From: Tretioscincus oriximinensis | Lineage: Eukaryota > Chordata > Lepidosauria > Squamata > Gymnophthalmidae | Direction: 5' to 3' | Length of the DNA: 64,000 nt | Assembly: GCA_022410635.1 (NCBI GenBank) | Contig: JAJVDF010000258.1 | Coordinates: 620,316-684,315, forward strand | In this document: positions 48,993 to 59,030 of the stretch, piece after piece | Position numbering within the stretch: the first letter of the stretch is position 1 | How the letters are laid out: each line of letters opens with the position of its first letter | Made by a program: the position numbers and the translations under genes | The notes under the pieces: generated by a model | Databases searched by the model: none | Seen by the model: only the letters and a program-made list of their open reading frames with translations | Told to the model about the DNA's origin: nothing

Positions 48993-49507
48993 AGGCTGCG
49001 TTCACAAGATGAGCTAAAAACCGGAATAAAGGTATATTCTGGAATATATCAATAGCGTGTCTGTTCANGCCATGAAGCTATATTCCGGAATATACAATGG
49101 CGTGTCTGTGCACACGTATTCTTGAATTCTCATGATATGACATCCTGCTCGTCACTTCGCATAGCCGATCTCCAGGCAGCAGCCCCTGAAAGCAGGCAGA
49201 GGGCATCCTGGGCTTAGGAAAAGGCGGGCGGATTTCCCCGCCGAAGCAAGGAGGCGCTGCTTCTTCCTGTCATCTCTCCCCTCCTGTCTCTTGCACCGAT
49301 GGGCACACGGGAGAGGAAGGGGATTGGTTACGAAATGACAGAGGTTGGCCGCGAGATTTCAGAGGTTCTCTGCAATGATGCCTGATTATCCCAGCAATAG
49401 TTTATTCCAGGGTAAATGGCATTTATTGCAGGAGGACTGCTGAAACACGCTTAACCTTCCTCATGTCACTACAATTCAGGGATAAAATAGCTGTGTGAAC
49501 GTAGCCT
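48993..49507. mobile_element. hAT-like MITE, complete (515 bp)
   Basis: Termini 'aggctgcgttcacaagatga' and the near-complement 'agctgtgtgaacgtagcct'. It contains 'gctatattccggaatataca' shared with the fragment at 2483. A clear 8-bp target duplication was not found, so the superfamily is inferred from the terminus type. One N at 49070. Confidence 0.72.
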
Positions 49508-49523
49508 TATTCTTATATCTAAG

Positions 49524-49600
49524 AAATAGCCGTGTTAGTCCAGCTTATGCCACCTACTTTTCTCCTGTTAGTCTCTAAGTGCTACTAGCCCCTTTGCTGG
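49524..49600 (-). mobile_element. Minimal inverted Penelope insertion with 13-bp target duplication
   Basis: Flanked by the exact direct repeat 'tcttatatctaag' (49511-49523 and 49601-49613). The first 20 bp are the Penelope 3' terminus on the minus strand; the remaining 57 bp ('cttatgccacc' to 'ctttgctgg') are the preceding segment of the same 3' end on the plus strand. The two pieces are thus inverted relative to each other with only a few bases lost between them. Confidence 0.85.
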
Positions 49601-49649
49601 TCTTATATCTAAGTAAGAAATGGAACGTTCTGATAATTCTGAGAAACAT

Positions 49650-50045
49650 TATTTTCTCTTATCACACAACATTCGGAGCAGGGGGCATTACTTGCAACTG
49701 ATGAGCAGGAGAATGAGCACAAAGGAAAGTATTTTTTTTCACCCAGAGGGTCATCGGCCTTTGGAATTTACTTCCAGAAGAGATGGTGGTAGCTAACAGC
49801 TTTAAGAGAGCATTAGACAAGTTCATGGACACCAGAGATATAAAGGGCTACTAGGATGGATGTCTTGATATTGCCTCCAAGATGGGGTAACAGGCAGTAT
49901 TTCTGAAATACCATTTTCAGGGCATTGAGAACAGGTGCCTTCTTCTGTTTTGTATTGCCCAGGTGTAACTAGTGGGCCACTGTGTGAGACAATGCTGGAC
50001 CAGATGGGCACAGGCCCAATTCAGCAGGGCTCCTCTTATGTTCAT
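49650..50045 (+). mobile_element. CR1 LINE 3' fragment, sense
   Basis: Sense CR1: decayed RT C-terminus ('ttttcacccagagggtcat', 'cggcctttggaatttacttc', 'catggacaccagagatataa'), then the 3' UTR with 'acaatgctggaccagatggg' and 'agggctcctcttatgttcat'. The opposite orientation to most other CR1 copies here. Confidence 0.88.
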
Positions 50046-52139
50046 ATGATAATGAGAATTCACAATAAACACCTGGGAATGTTTCCTTTGGGCCATTTAT
50101 TCTTCAAAAAAACTAGCAATGTCCTTGACCTTAAAATTTCACATAGTCCTACTTGCAAATACATATTATAAAAATGTAATGATTTTAGTAGTAAACTTAT
50201 TTTTCATTTGTATTTATAAGCTGTTCTTCACTAAGCAGCCTCAGGGTAAAAGCAAATAACATATAGAGTGAAATAAGATGGAGAAAAGAAAAAAGGAAAC
50301 TTTTCAGCTGAAAAGTGGTGTGTACATTTTTCTATATTAGACCTCATATTTTAGAAGAAGTTTATTCTCCTGTGCTAATTTTCTACAGCTGTTAATCTTA
50401 CAATTCTATGAATTTAGGACATAGCCTAGGTTGTCATGTCCCAGATATCCCTGGCAATCTCAGATATTTAGCATAGTTTGGTGACCCTAGAAATTGGGAG
50501 AAAGCCACCAATTCCTGGAGACTTTCTTCTCCCTGGGATAGGATCCCTACCCAATAAGCTGCTGCCATAGCCTATCTGTTCAGATTAGCCCATGCGATGT
50601 TTGTACTTGCTTAGCTGCTGGTACCTGCATCTTCTGCTTGAAGCATGCCTTGACATACCTTAGGTGAGAATGGGGTTTGGTGGCACCTCAGAAGGGACAG
50701 CCTTTTGCAAACTATTTTGCTGTTTTTTAATACTTACTTGAAGACTTTTTGCAAGTGTATCTTTCTAAGAGCTAGAGGCTAAAGGTTCTGGTATTAGCTT
50801 AATTGACTGTCTTTTAAAAAACTACCATAATCAATTTTGAAACAATTACAAATTTATCTCAGTTATCTACATTTGAACCTCAGCAACTAAGAAATTTTAA
50901 AAATCTTAATAACTTTTCACCTTTTTCTAACATTTCTAACATTAAATTTATTTGCTTCTAAATAAATTGTCAGGTTAACTAATGGTGGATTATTGAATTT
51001 GAATAGCCAAAGGGGCACTTATAGATCCTCAAAATTGTATAACTGCAATTTAGTTACAGCTGAGAAATTTTACACTCCATAACCTTTTTGCAATTTTATT
51101 TAATTTTTGCATCTGTTAGATTCCAGTCATATTGTATGTGCTTTCTGAAAATTCCTTGGGGGGAAAAATCTCAGAATCCACATTATTCTTAGCTGAATTG
51201 TTTGCTTTTTTAAAAGAGTATTTAAAGTAGCGATTTTCAGCTTTTAGGAGAGATGGGTTATCTATTGATCTGGAGTCGAAGATGAACTGAAGAAGGTTTA
51301 AAGCAAAGATGTGATAACTAAACCTCAAATCTATGCTGCCTTATTGGAAATAAATTCAAATGTGTTTGGCACTGAGCTAATTCACTTTAGCAATCTCTAG
51401 AGTAAACTTTGCAGAAAACATAGATATTTATTTTATTAATTATAAACATTTGTATATAAAACATACCCTAGTACTTAAGAAACGTAGAATTACTGCATTC
51501 CTCTGCTCTAAAGTGCAAACCTGTTTGAAATTATGATAGCTGCATGTTCAGATATGTAAAACTGTGAATTTTGCAGAGAAACAAAAAATCTCGCTATATA
51601 ATGGGAAGGGAATCACCATCGTTATTTGAAATGCAAAACAAGAAAACAGCAGGGAGATTTATTTTGGTTTTACCGCATTGAGTTGATGGAGTCAAGAAAA
51701 GATTCAAAGGGGAAAGTAACAACTAACTGCAAACTAAAACAATATTCTTTAAAAAAGATAAAACAGATGCATAAATAAATATATATATACTGGTTGAAAG
51801 TACAAATGTAAAACAAGGAGTCATGTTTTCCTGTGGAGAATTGGCAAACAATTCTAGGAACTAGTTGTTTCAGAATAATTGAGGGATCAAACAGCAAGTG
51901 TTCGAGAGAGAGAGAATTTGCATAAGTGAACAGGCTTCTTTTGCAGCCGAGGGTAGAGAGGAGACGACTCGTAGTAAGATTAACAATAAATATTTATTAA
52001 ATTAACAACAAGTCAAAAACCCTAACGCTCACGCGTAACAATAAACGGCATGATAGCTAACATTATAACTTTATAAAAGTGCATTGTCAGATCAGAAAAC
52101 CCAAAAGTGGAGAGAAAGAGGCCATGGCAGGAGTAGGAG

Positions 52140-52265
52140 CGTGGCAGACGCAGCAGCTTGGTAAGCACTTAGGTCAGCCATCCGGCCTGACCTAATCTCG
52201 GTAGGCCACGCCCCCTTTGGCATGACACGTAAGCCAGCCACCCGGCCTGGCTTACCAGCAAATTG
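52140..52265. repeat. Paired hairpins in the Ngaro 3' region
   Basis: Two successive related palindromes: 'taggtcagccatccggcctg' leading to 'accta' (about 52170-52194), and 'taagccagccacccggcctg' leading to 'gctta' (about 52231-52255), each followed by a 'cacgccccc'-like motif. They could form stem-loops in the element RNA. The function is unknown. Confidence 0.65.
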
Positions 52266-52709
52266 TTAGGACACGCCCCGATCACGTGACCTGCACCGTC
52301 CAGCCCGGAGCTCGCCAGTAGACCTGTGATGACCACGCCCCCGTGCGTTGCTCACCGGCTGGCCACTCACGTGGTGTGCCAGCCCCCCAGGTCTAGGCGC
52401 CCGGGCCGTCCAGCGGTCTCTGACCCACCCCTTTTGGTGGGTACTCCCTGGAGGATCAGGGAGGCTTAAAATGGCTCTCAAGGTATCAGTCCTGTGTATA
52501 GCCCACCTCCCTGACTCTGAATCTGTGTCCCACCTACCACCCCAAGGTAGGTAGACCGGTTCAGAACCCTTTTAAGAAGGGCCCTCGTACTATGAGGAGT
52601 CACGGATTTCCTTTTCCCAGGTATTTCCGGCTCCTCCTGTGCCACCAAGCTGCGCTATCCGCCACAAAGAGCGGGGGCTCCAGGTCCCGCTCTCCGCCAA
52701 CACGTCCTA

Positions 52710-53333
52710 CTATATTAGCCATTCTAACAGGGCCTCTTGAACTCTCCCTAGCCATGTCTGAATGCCCACATCAGACATGTGGACACCATCGGGTCTGAAC
52801 AAGGAGGTTGACGCGGAGCAAAAGGCTTTATGCCAGATGGCTGTCCCGCCAATTTGCGCCACCTTACGCACTATCTGAGAATTTATTCTCTGTCTGGCAT
52901 AATTCACCTTGTCCGAATCCGAGGCTCCCCTCCACTTTAGTCGGTACAGCAGTTGTAACCAGAAAAGTTTTACATTGGGCATGAGGGCCATGATCTTATC
53001 GATGTCTGCCCGTATCAAATTCTGCAGCTCAAGCCTCCGCACGTCGGCCATGTCGTTTTCCCCCAACTGTATGACTATGGCATCCGGGGCTCCCCAACGC
53101 TGGACGCTCCTGGACAGCAGGGGAATCAACTCACGCCAGCGCATTCCCCGGTGTCCCAACCAGTAGACTCTGGTACCCGGTGGTAGAATCAGATCTCGCG
53201 TCCAGCGTGACGTGGCTGCGTACTGCCCGGCCCAATACACGATGCTGTGCCTGACTATCCAAATCCGCCGAAGGCCATCTAAACAAACAGAAAAGACGAA
53301 CATGTGAGCATAACTTCTGGAACATGTGACCAT
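52710..53333 (-). CDS. SGNH/GDSL-type hydrolase of the Ngaro element
   Basis: A 207-codon frame without stops, the last gene of the element. The SGNH signature blocks are visible: 'RHSIVYWA' near residue 28 (block I, with His-Ser where classic members have Asp-Ser), 'IQLGENDMAD' near residue 88 (block III, Gly and Asn), and 'RPDGVHMSDVG' near residue 179 (block V, Asp-x-x-His). Ser, Asn, Asp and His expected for catalysis are therefore all present. Hydrolases of this fold are esterases or lipases; such ORFs have been reported in Ngaro-type and some CR1 retroelements, but their role is not settled. It starts 40 bp after the recombinase stop. The Met at 53333 is the first in frame; one closer to the fold (at 53303, residue 11) is also possible. 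It is the best preserved gene of this copy beside gag. Confidence 0.85.
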   Translation of the reverse strand: MVTCSRSYAHMFVFSVCLDGLRRIWIVRHSIVYWAGQYAATSRWTRDLILPPGTRVYWLGHRGMRWRELIPLLSRSVQRWGAPDAIVIQLGENDMADVRRLELQNLIRADIDKIMALMPNVKLFWLQLLYRLKWRGASDSDKVNYARQRINSQIVRKVAQIGGTAIWHKAFCSASTSLFRPDGVHMSDVGIQTWLGRVQEALLEWLI

Positions 53334-53373
53334 AACTTATGGACATACAGTGTTATAGCACTTGGGAAATCCT

Positions 53374-54354
53374 TCATTGCTGGTCATACCCAGTCCTGAC
53401 ATACCCCCTGTATGCATGCGATTGTCATCTGCCAATTGCCTGTATCCCACTAGGGGGAACCCCAGACTCAGCCGCAGATGTAGCCGCCCCAATTCGAAAA
53501 GAGTGCAATGCAAATTTGGGAGCAGGGAGGCCCGAATGTCCCAATGCGACCCTGAATACAGTGAGTGCCTGGTATCTTGACAGAAAGGTGCCGTCCTTGT
53601 GTATCAGGAATGGGCCCGCTACCTTGGGTCACAATAACCCAAAGCGTGACATGTCACGCACCGGGCAAGGACCGTCACCTGTGACCGGCCTCAACTGAAT
53701 CCTGCCCCCCCCCGCCCCTCCTGATCAGTTTTGGAACGCCTAAGCCATATTGAGACGCCCGTGTCCGTGACAGAAATATCGGACGCTAAAACTGTGGCTG
53801 GCCCAGAGCCTTTTGCTGATGAAAGGACGTCACCAGGGCGAAAGGCCCCGAAGAATAACAAAGAGAATGCTGCTCGGAGAAGAGCAGTCTCGTAAGCGTC
53901 CGTGCATATGTTGGGCAGGGCGGCTGAGATAGCTAGTGTGTCATAGCAAACCGGCCTCCTAGCGTCCTTGGGGGAAGGAGATCCTCTTGCCCAGCCCGAG
54001 ACGGCTCTCCTCGCTAGAAAGGAGCCCACAGCCTCAGGGCAACCCATCATGTTGGCGAAAAACTATTGCCGCCAAATGGATCTTGATAGTTTTTGGGGCC
54101 TTCCCCCCAGCTTGGAGACGCACCAGATACATAAGCACCACCCTCTCTCTGAATTGGCCCCTACAGGGGCCATCAAGACTCCATGCAAACTGTGAGAAGG
54201 CCGCAAATGCCCTATGATATGCTGCCTGTGTGGAAGGTGCGAGAGAATTCCAAACTCCCCGTGAAATCAGCTCCTCCCAAGGTCCCACAGCTGCTCTGGG
54301 AACTTCTCCTGCTCCGGTGCAGCTTCCGGTGCTAGCTGTGCGAACCGCTCCCAA
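53374..54354 (-). pseudogene. Ngaro tyrosine recombinase (frameshifted)
   Basis: A tyrosine recombinase of the phage-integrase fold, used instead of a DDE integrase to insert a circular DNA copy. The N-terminal core-binding region is at 54354-54034 ('PSTQAAYHRAFAAFSQFA'). The catalytic part has Arg I in 'FGAFRPGDVL' (about 53835), the H-x-x-R motif 'HSFRIGAATSAA' (about 53480) and the nucleophile region 'SHAYRGYVR' (about 53410). The frame is broken near 54045 in a short T run, at the C run 53705-53713, and by TGA codons at 53629-53631 and 53425-53427; the last replaces the usual Trp after 'IQAIGR'. The start overlaps the end of the RT-RNase H frame by 88 nt, as is usual for YR retroelements. 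Catalytic residues survive but this copy cannot make the full protein. Confidence 0.85.
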
Positions 54355-56237
54355 TGCTGCCGTGATAGCGCATCAGCTAGGTTGTTATCGATGCCAGGGA
54401 CATGGACAGAAATAAAGCTACTGTTAGACCTTAGGCACATTAGGACGAACTCCCTTACCAGTACTATGACTCTCTCGGATTTGGACGATTGTTTGTTCAC
54501 TACCTGTACTACCGCAGCATTGTCACACCAAAAGGTGACCTGTTTATTTCTAAAGGATGCCTCCCAAATGTGCACAGCCACCAGGATGGGAAAAAATTCC
54601 AGGAAAGTAAGATCCCTGCACAGGCAAGACTCCTGCCAATCCCTAGGCCACTGTTGCGCGCACCACTGCCCGTTGAAATAAAGGCCAAAGCCAATGCCCC
54701 CGCCGCATCTGAATAGATTTGAAGGCCATTTCCCGGTTCTAAGGGGGATAGCCACATGGACACACCATGGTAACAAGACAGGAATTTCTCCCACACCATT
54801 AAATCTTGTTTGATACCTTTATTGACCCTTATGTGATGATGTGGGGAAGAAATACCCCTGGTAGCATGCGCTAGCCTTGCGCAAAAAGGCCTGCCCGGTC
54901 TGACGACCCTGCAGGCGAAATTTAAATGACCCAATAGTACTTGTACCTCTTTGAGAGTGGTTTTGTGCCGTGTTGCCATCCTCTGGATGAGGCCCCTGAG
55001 TATGATTAGCTTGTCGGCAGGTAACCTAGATTGGCCTAGTATCGAATCCAAAGTGATACCTAGATATGTNGATTTGAAGGCCATTTCCCGGTTCTAAGGG
55101 GGATAGCCACATGGACACACCATGGTAACAAGACAGGAATTTCTCCCACACCATTAAATCTTGTTTGATACCTTTATTGACCCTTATGTGATGATGTGGG
55201 GAAGAAATACCCCTGGTAGCATGCGCTAGCCTTGCGCAAAAAGGCCTGCCCGGTCTGACGACCCTGCAGGCGAAATTTAAATGACCCAATAGTACTTGTA
55301 CCTCTTTGAGAGTGGTTTTGTGCCGTGTTGCCATCCTCTGGATGAGGCCCCTGAGTATGATTAGCTTGTCGGCAGGTAACCTAGATTGGCCTAGTATCGA
55401 ATCCAAAGTGATACCTAGATATGTAATTACTGAGAGAGGGCCTTCAGTTTTCTCTTCTGCAAGGGGCAGGCCTATTTCAAGGGCCAGGGATTGAAAAGTG
55501 TTCAACAGTTGTAAACAATGTGGGGTATCCTTTGGTCCCATGAACAAAAAATCATCCAAATAATGTGTAACCCCGGGGAGCAGAGCCCTACGCTTGACCT
55601 CCCACTCCAAAAAGGTGCTAAATGTCTCAAATGCAGCACATGATATGGAGCACCCCATAGGCATAGTTTTGTCGTAATACCAGCCCTCATTAAATTTAAA
55701 GCCCAGAAGATGGAAATCCCCAGGATGAATGGGCAAAAGCCTGAAAGCCGACTTGATGTCGCACTTTGCCATCAAGGCCCCCGGTCCGCAATCTTTCAGC
55801 AAGGCTATCGCCGTGTCAATGGTGGCGTATCTGACCTTACATAAAGAGGGGTCGATGGCGTCATTCACACTGGACCCTCTTGGGTAGGATAAGTGATGAA
55901 TGAGCCTGAACTCACCTGGGGCTTTTTTGGGGACCACCCCCAGAGGGGAGACCCTAAGGTCAGGCATGGGACATACGGGGAATGGACCGGCCACCCTTCC
56001 AAGGTAACACTCTTTCTTGATCTTAATTGCTGCAATATCCGGATGGAGGCGCAAGGATTTTAAATTATTGCATTCCCGCATTCCTCCACATTTTGTAGCA
56101 GGAATGCGGAAACCCAGCGAGAAACCTTTGCTAAGGTAGTCCGCCGCCTTCCTATCCGGATATGCTTTGAGTAGCTGGGTTAACCTGTGACAGTCTATGG
56201 GGGTGGGGGCTAGTTCTAGAGGTGGCAGGGGTGTGAG
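54267..56237 (-). pseudogene. Ngaro reverse transcriptase-RNase H (pol)
   Basis: The pol region follows gag in the same frame after one TGA (56240-56238). RT motifs in order: 'SPLGVVPKKAPGEFRLIHHL', 'MAKCDIKSAFRLLPI' (catalytic Asp), 'MPMGCSISCAAFE', 'THYLDDFLFMG' (the catalytic Asp pair) and 'TYLGITLDS'. RNase H follows: 'IYSDAA', 'CDNAAVVQVVN' and 'DNNLADALSR', with the acidic residues retained. Two problems break it as given: an exact 354-bp duplication (54716-55069 and 55071-55424) around an N at 55070, and a one-base shortfall in a G run near 54700 inside RNase H. If the duplication is an assembly fault, RT is intact and only the G-run shift remains. The domain order RT-RH and the overlap with the recombinase fit Ngaro/DIRS elements. 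Confidence 0.88.
54716..55424. other. Exact 354-bp duplication joined by one N (probable assembly fault)
   Basis: 54716-55069 and 55071-55424 look identical throughout, with a single N at 55070 between them. The duplicated segment spans the RT-RNase H connection, so each copy would repeat the same protein region. Identity, length and the lone N indicate two overlapping contigs placed side by side. Confidence 0.88.
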
Positions 56238-57569
56238 TCACGCCTTTGCCGGAAGGGCCGCAGCTGACCCACCCGGTGGCCCGCCTCTCTTACCAGGATA
56301 TGGCCTATTCGATTTTCCCCCGCGATAATAACCACCCCCATCCCTACAGTGTGTCTTAGGGTGTTGGCCCCCGCATTTGCTGCAGGCATGATCAAATTTG
56401 CAACTAACCCTGGTGCAAAGGCCCGTGTTAAAATCCCAACAATAGTTCCTCTTTTGCGGACCCTTAGCCCATGTCCTCCGCTTGGCATCAGGGGTAGCTG
56501 AGGTTGCACCTGGTTGGTGTATGGATTTTAACCATATCTGGTGCATGATGGCATCCCATCGAATTGCCGGTGAATTTGACGCAAATTTTCTAAAACCTTC
56601 GTCATATTTTAGGGCAGCCTGGTCGCCCGCCATGGCCCTGGCTTCTAGGATGTTGTTCATATGCCCCATTAATTGCCAGGCCCTTTCTGGGAAGGCTGCC
56701 GATACCAGACTTGCGAATTGGCCATAGCAGGATAGCCAGTTATCAAAAATTTTCTCAACTGGGGCTATGCTGGATCTTTTGCGCTTCCCCATGAAAGGAC
56801 TGGGGTCCTCATTCTTCGCCAGGCAAAATATGTTGACATAAAGCCCATCCAATATCTTATTCCTAAGCTTCCTAGGAAGGTGTGACCCTGGGGGTTCCGC
56901 AGTCAGGCCCGGATCCATCTGGGTGGCAGACTCGGATGTGTCTATTAAGGGGATGGACATGTTATTCCTCCTACAATTTACAAGCCACTTGGGCATCCTT
57001 TGTGCGGGGGTCCCTGTCTGCCAATAGGCTCTACGAACCCCATCCCTTTCCCCCGAAAATGAAGAGGAAGAGGTACTACCTGCGCTGCTGCTGGAATCCC
57101 TCCGTCTCCGCCGGCGCTTGCGACCCCTTCCACCATCCCCTTTGTTACCTTCGCTCTCAACACACTCAGGCTGACTCGGTCCCTCCATGGGATCAGTCGT
57201 TGCTAGCTCAGTTGGATCCGACGCCACAGTAGCATAGGGCACTGGTCCAGAATCCTGTAACCCGTCGCTCGGTCTCATCATCGGTACAGCAGGTGTGGCT
57301 GGAGCTGGAGGGGGTAAAACTGACCTGCTCGCATTAGCTACTTTCCGAAGTATAGCCGTCAGCTGGCCCATAGAGTCCCTCATCTTAGCCCTGAATTCAG
57401 CTAGGCCATTATCATGGCCAGGCTGTTGCACGGGCCAAGCGGGAAGAAGACCCATGTCATTCAAAGCGGGAGGCAGCAGGGGGGGGGCTGTCCCCCTGGC
57501 TGGTCGGGCCCTGCCCCTCCCCCTCCCCCTCCCTCTATTAGGCACACCTCTCGGCATCTCCCTAAGCAC
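56238..57569 (-). CDS. Ngaro gag-like protein with zinc fingers
   Basis: A 443-codon frame without breaks, the structural/nucleic-acid-binding protein of the element. The N-terminus is RG-rich ('RGRGRGRGRARPARG'); a Pro-rich stretch follows; at about 150-175 there is a basic run ('RKRRRRRR') and then a Ser-rich tract. A helical central region carries 'AFPERAWQLMGHMNNI'. Near the C-terminus (about 386-418) lie a CCCH-like finger (C-x7-C-x4-C-x3-H) and a short knuckle C-x2-C-x3-H-x4-C, then a Gly/Arg-rich tail. The start may be residue 1 or the Met at residue 5, since both precede the RG run. The stop is TGA followed by C, and the RT frame continues in phase. No retroviral-type matrix signal is seen. 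Confidence 0.85.
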   Translation of the reverse strand: MLREMPRGVPNRGRGRGRGRARPARGTAPPLLPPALNDMGLLPAWPVQQPGHDNGLAEFRAKMRDSMGQLTAILRKVANASRSVLPPPAPATPAVPMMRPSDGLQDSGPVPYATVASDPTELATTDPMEGPSQPECVESEGNKGDGGRGRKRRRRRRDSSSSAGSTSSSSFSGERDGVRRAYWQTGTPAQRMPKWLVNCRRNNMSIPLIDTSESATQMDPGLTAEPPGSHLPRKLRNKILDGLYVNIFCLAKNEDPSPFMGKRKRSSIAPVEKIFDNWLSCYGQFASLVSAAFPERAWQLMGHMNNILEARAMAGDQAALKYDEGFRKFASNSPAIRWDAIMHQIWLKSIHQPGATSATPDAKRRTWAKGPQKRNYCWDFNTGLCTRVSCKFDHACSKCGGQHPKTHCRDGGGYYRGGKSNRPYPGKRGGPPGGSAAALPAKA

Positions 57570-59030
57570 AATGAGGCTAAGCCCAGTTAAGGGGCAGCGA
57601 CGTGAACTGCAAGAGCGGTATCTGCCTCAGCACACTTTAGTGGCCTCACAAAATTTACAAAGCAGTGTGCACTTTATAATGATAAGTACAGAATTGAGTA
57701 ATTTAAAGATCTTGAATGTGTTTTAAAACAGTAAAATTGGTTAGCTAGATACGGCTGTATTCAAAGAAATAACTGTAGGGTATACAAAGAGTTAAGTACC
57801 ACAGTGAACAAACAGGGTAAAACAAAACCACCCTTATTGATAACAACAGTGCCTGGATGAAAAACTAATGGCTGTAGTTTAAATTGCACAGAAAGTAGTG
57901 ACCAGTACCAGTAATCAATGCAATAACTAAATAAGGTGCACCACAAACAGGGTGCAATAACAGAGAGGTGCTGTGCTGCAGCCCTCAATATAACTCGTAG
58001 TAAGACAGTAAAGTCCACCCAAAACCTGCTGACCCAGGTGCACAGGCCCTTTGCCCGAAAAGGAGGGAAAGGGAGGGATCAACTGTTCCTTGTTGCCTCA
58101 ACCGCCCCCAAAGGCCCGTTAAACAAAGGGCACGTGGTGACCTGCACCAGGCCTGAATATAAGAAGGGGGGGCAGCCGCTCCCTTCGCCCTCCGGAGGCA
58201 CGAGGAACAGGAAGGCACGGTACTCCCTTGTGCCTACAACAAGCCCGGCAACCCGTTCCTAAGCACGGGCACGTGGCCCAGCACCACACCAGGCCTAATA
58301 AGGCTGGCAGCTCCTCGGCTGCCCAAGGTGGGGGGGGGGGGTCTTAAGGCCCCTTGCCTAAGCCCCTGTTTATTTGTTTTTTTGTTATTATTATTTTAAA
58401 TATGTATTTATTATTTCTTTTAGTTATTATTTATCCCGAGTCGGATCCGAGGCTTTCCGCCTTGCCGCCCTGCCTTCGGCCCTTTTCGGGGATAAGGCCG
58501 TTCTTTCAGAGGCAGAAGCCGCTATTTTGGCCTCTCGCCCCATCCTCCCCCTTTTTGGTAGCCCAGCTACCCCGGCTCCTCGCCGGTGGCCTTGGTCCGG
58601 TTACTCTCGAGCCTTGAAAAAAGGCCCGAAACCAACCGGCTCGGCCTCTGCCTTTGTTCCCCCCTCCCCACCGGGCTCCCTTACCTCCTCGGCTTTGTCC
58701 TTTCTTTCCAGGAGCCCAATGGAGTCCGGCGGTGAAGGAGGAAAAAGGCCTCCTCTTTTGCTGTGACCACGCGGCCGTCGACAATGGCGGCGGTTCGTGG
58801 TCCTGGGCGAGCGCGATGGAGTGCGACCGTCTCCGTTGCGCGTCACCAACAAAAGAGGAAGATGGCACCGGGCACAGGGATTTTATAACCCTGTCGCCCC
58901 GGAAGGAGCATCATTTCCTGTCGCCCGGCTTGCGGGCAGACAAGAAGGGACGCTCCCTCCTAGAGCGTCCTCCTCCTCCCCGTCAGCAAAATGCCGGCAC
59001 CCACGGACTTCACCATGAGTAGCCGATTTC
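57570..59030 (-). promoter_or_regulatory. GC-rich leader of the Ngaro element
   Basis: A CpG-rich stretch upstream of gag, with an AT-rich interruption at about 58370-58430 and a G run at about 58330. 'ccgccattgtc' on the minus strand near 58783-58793 resembles a YY1-type site. Frames here in all phases are GC-driven and show no domains. Promoter function is inferred from position only. Confidence 0.45.

Larger units (their letters stand above)
51942..59030 (-). mobile_element. Ngaro-type tyrosine-recombinase retrotransposon with SGNH hydrolase
   Basis: A roughly 7-kb element antisense to DMD in intron 51. Order from its 5' end: GC-rich leader (about 59030-57570), gag (57569-56238), RT-RNase H (56237-54267), tyrosine recombinase (54354-53374), SGNH hydrolase (53333-52710), and a 3' non-coding region with two hairpins. 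No adenine-methylase-like domain is seen, which with the recombinase and hydrolase fits Ngaro rather than DIRS1. The 3' end is placed at TGCAGCC (51942), a motif start shared with the second copy at 62993. The 5' end is estimated from the GC drop near 59030. A 'tgcagcc' and 'actcgtagtaaga' pair recurs at 57977-58005, a candidate terminal or split repeat. YR elements leave no target duplication, and none was seen. Confidence 0.88.

Noticed and set aside
52910..57726. Many + strand frames opposite the Ngaro genes
   Set aside because: They are antisense shadows of gag, pol, recombinase and hydrolase frames in GC-rich sequence.
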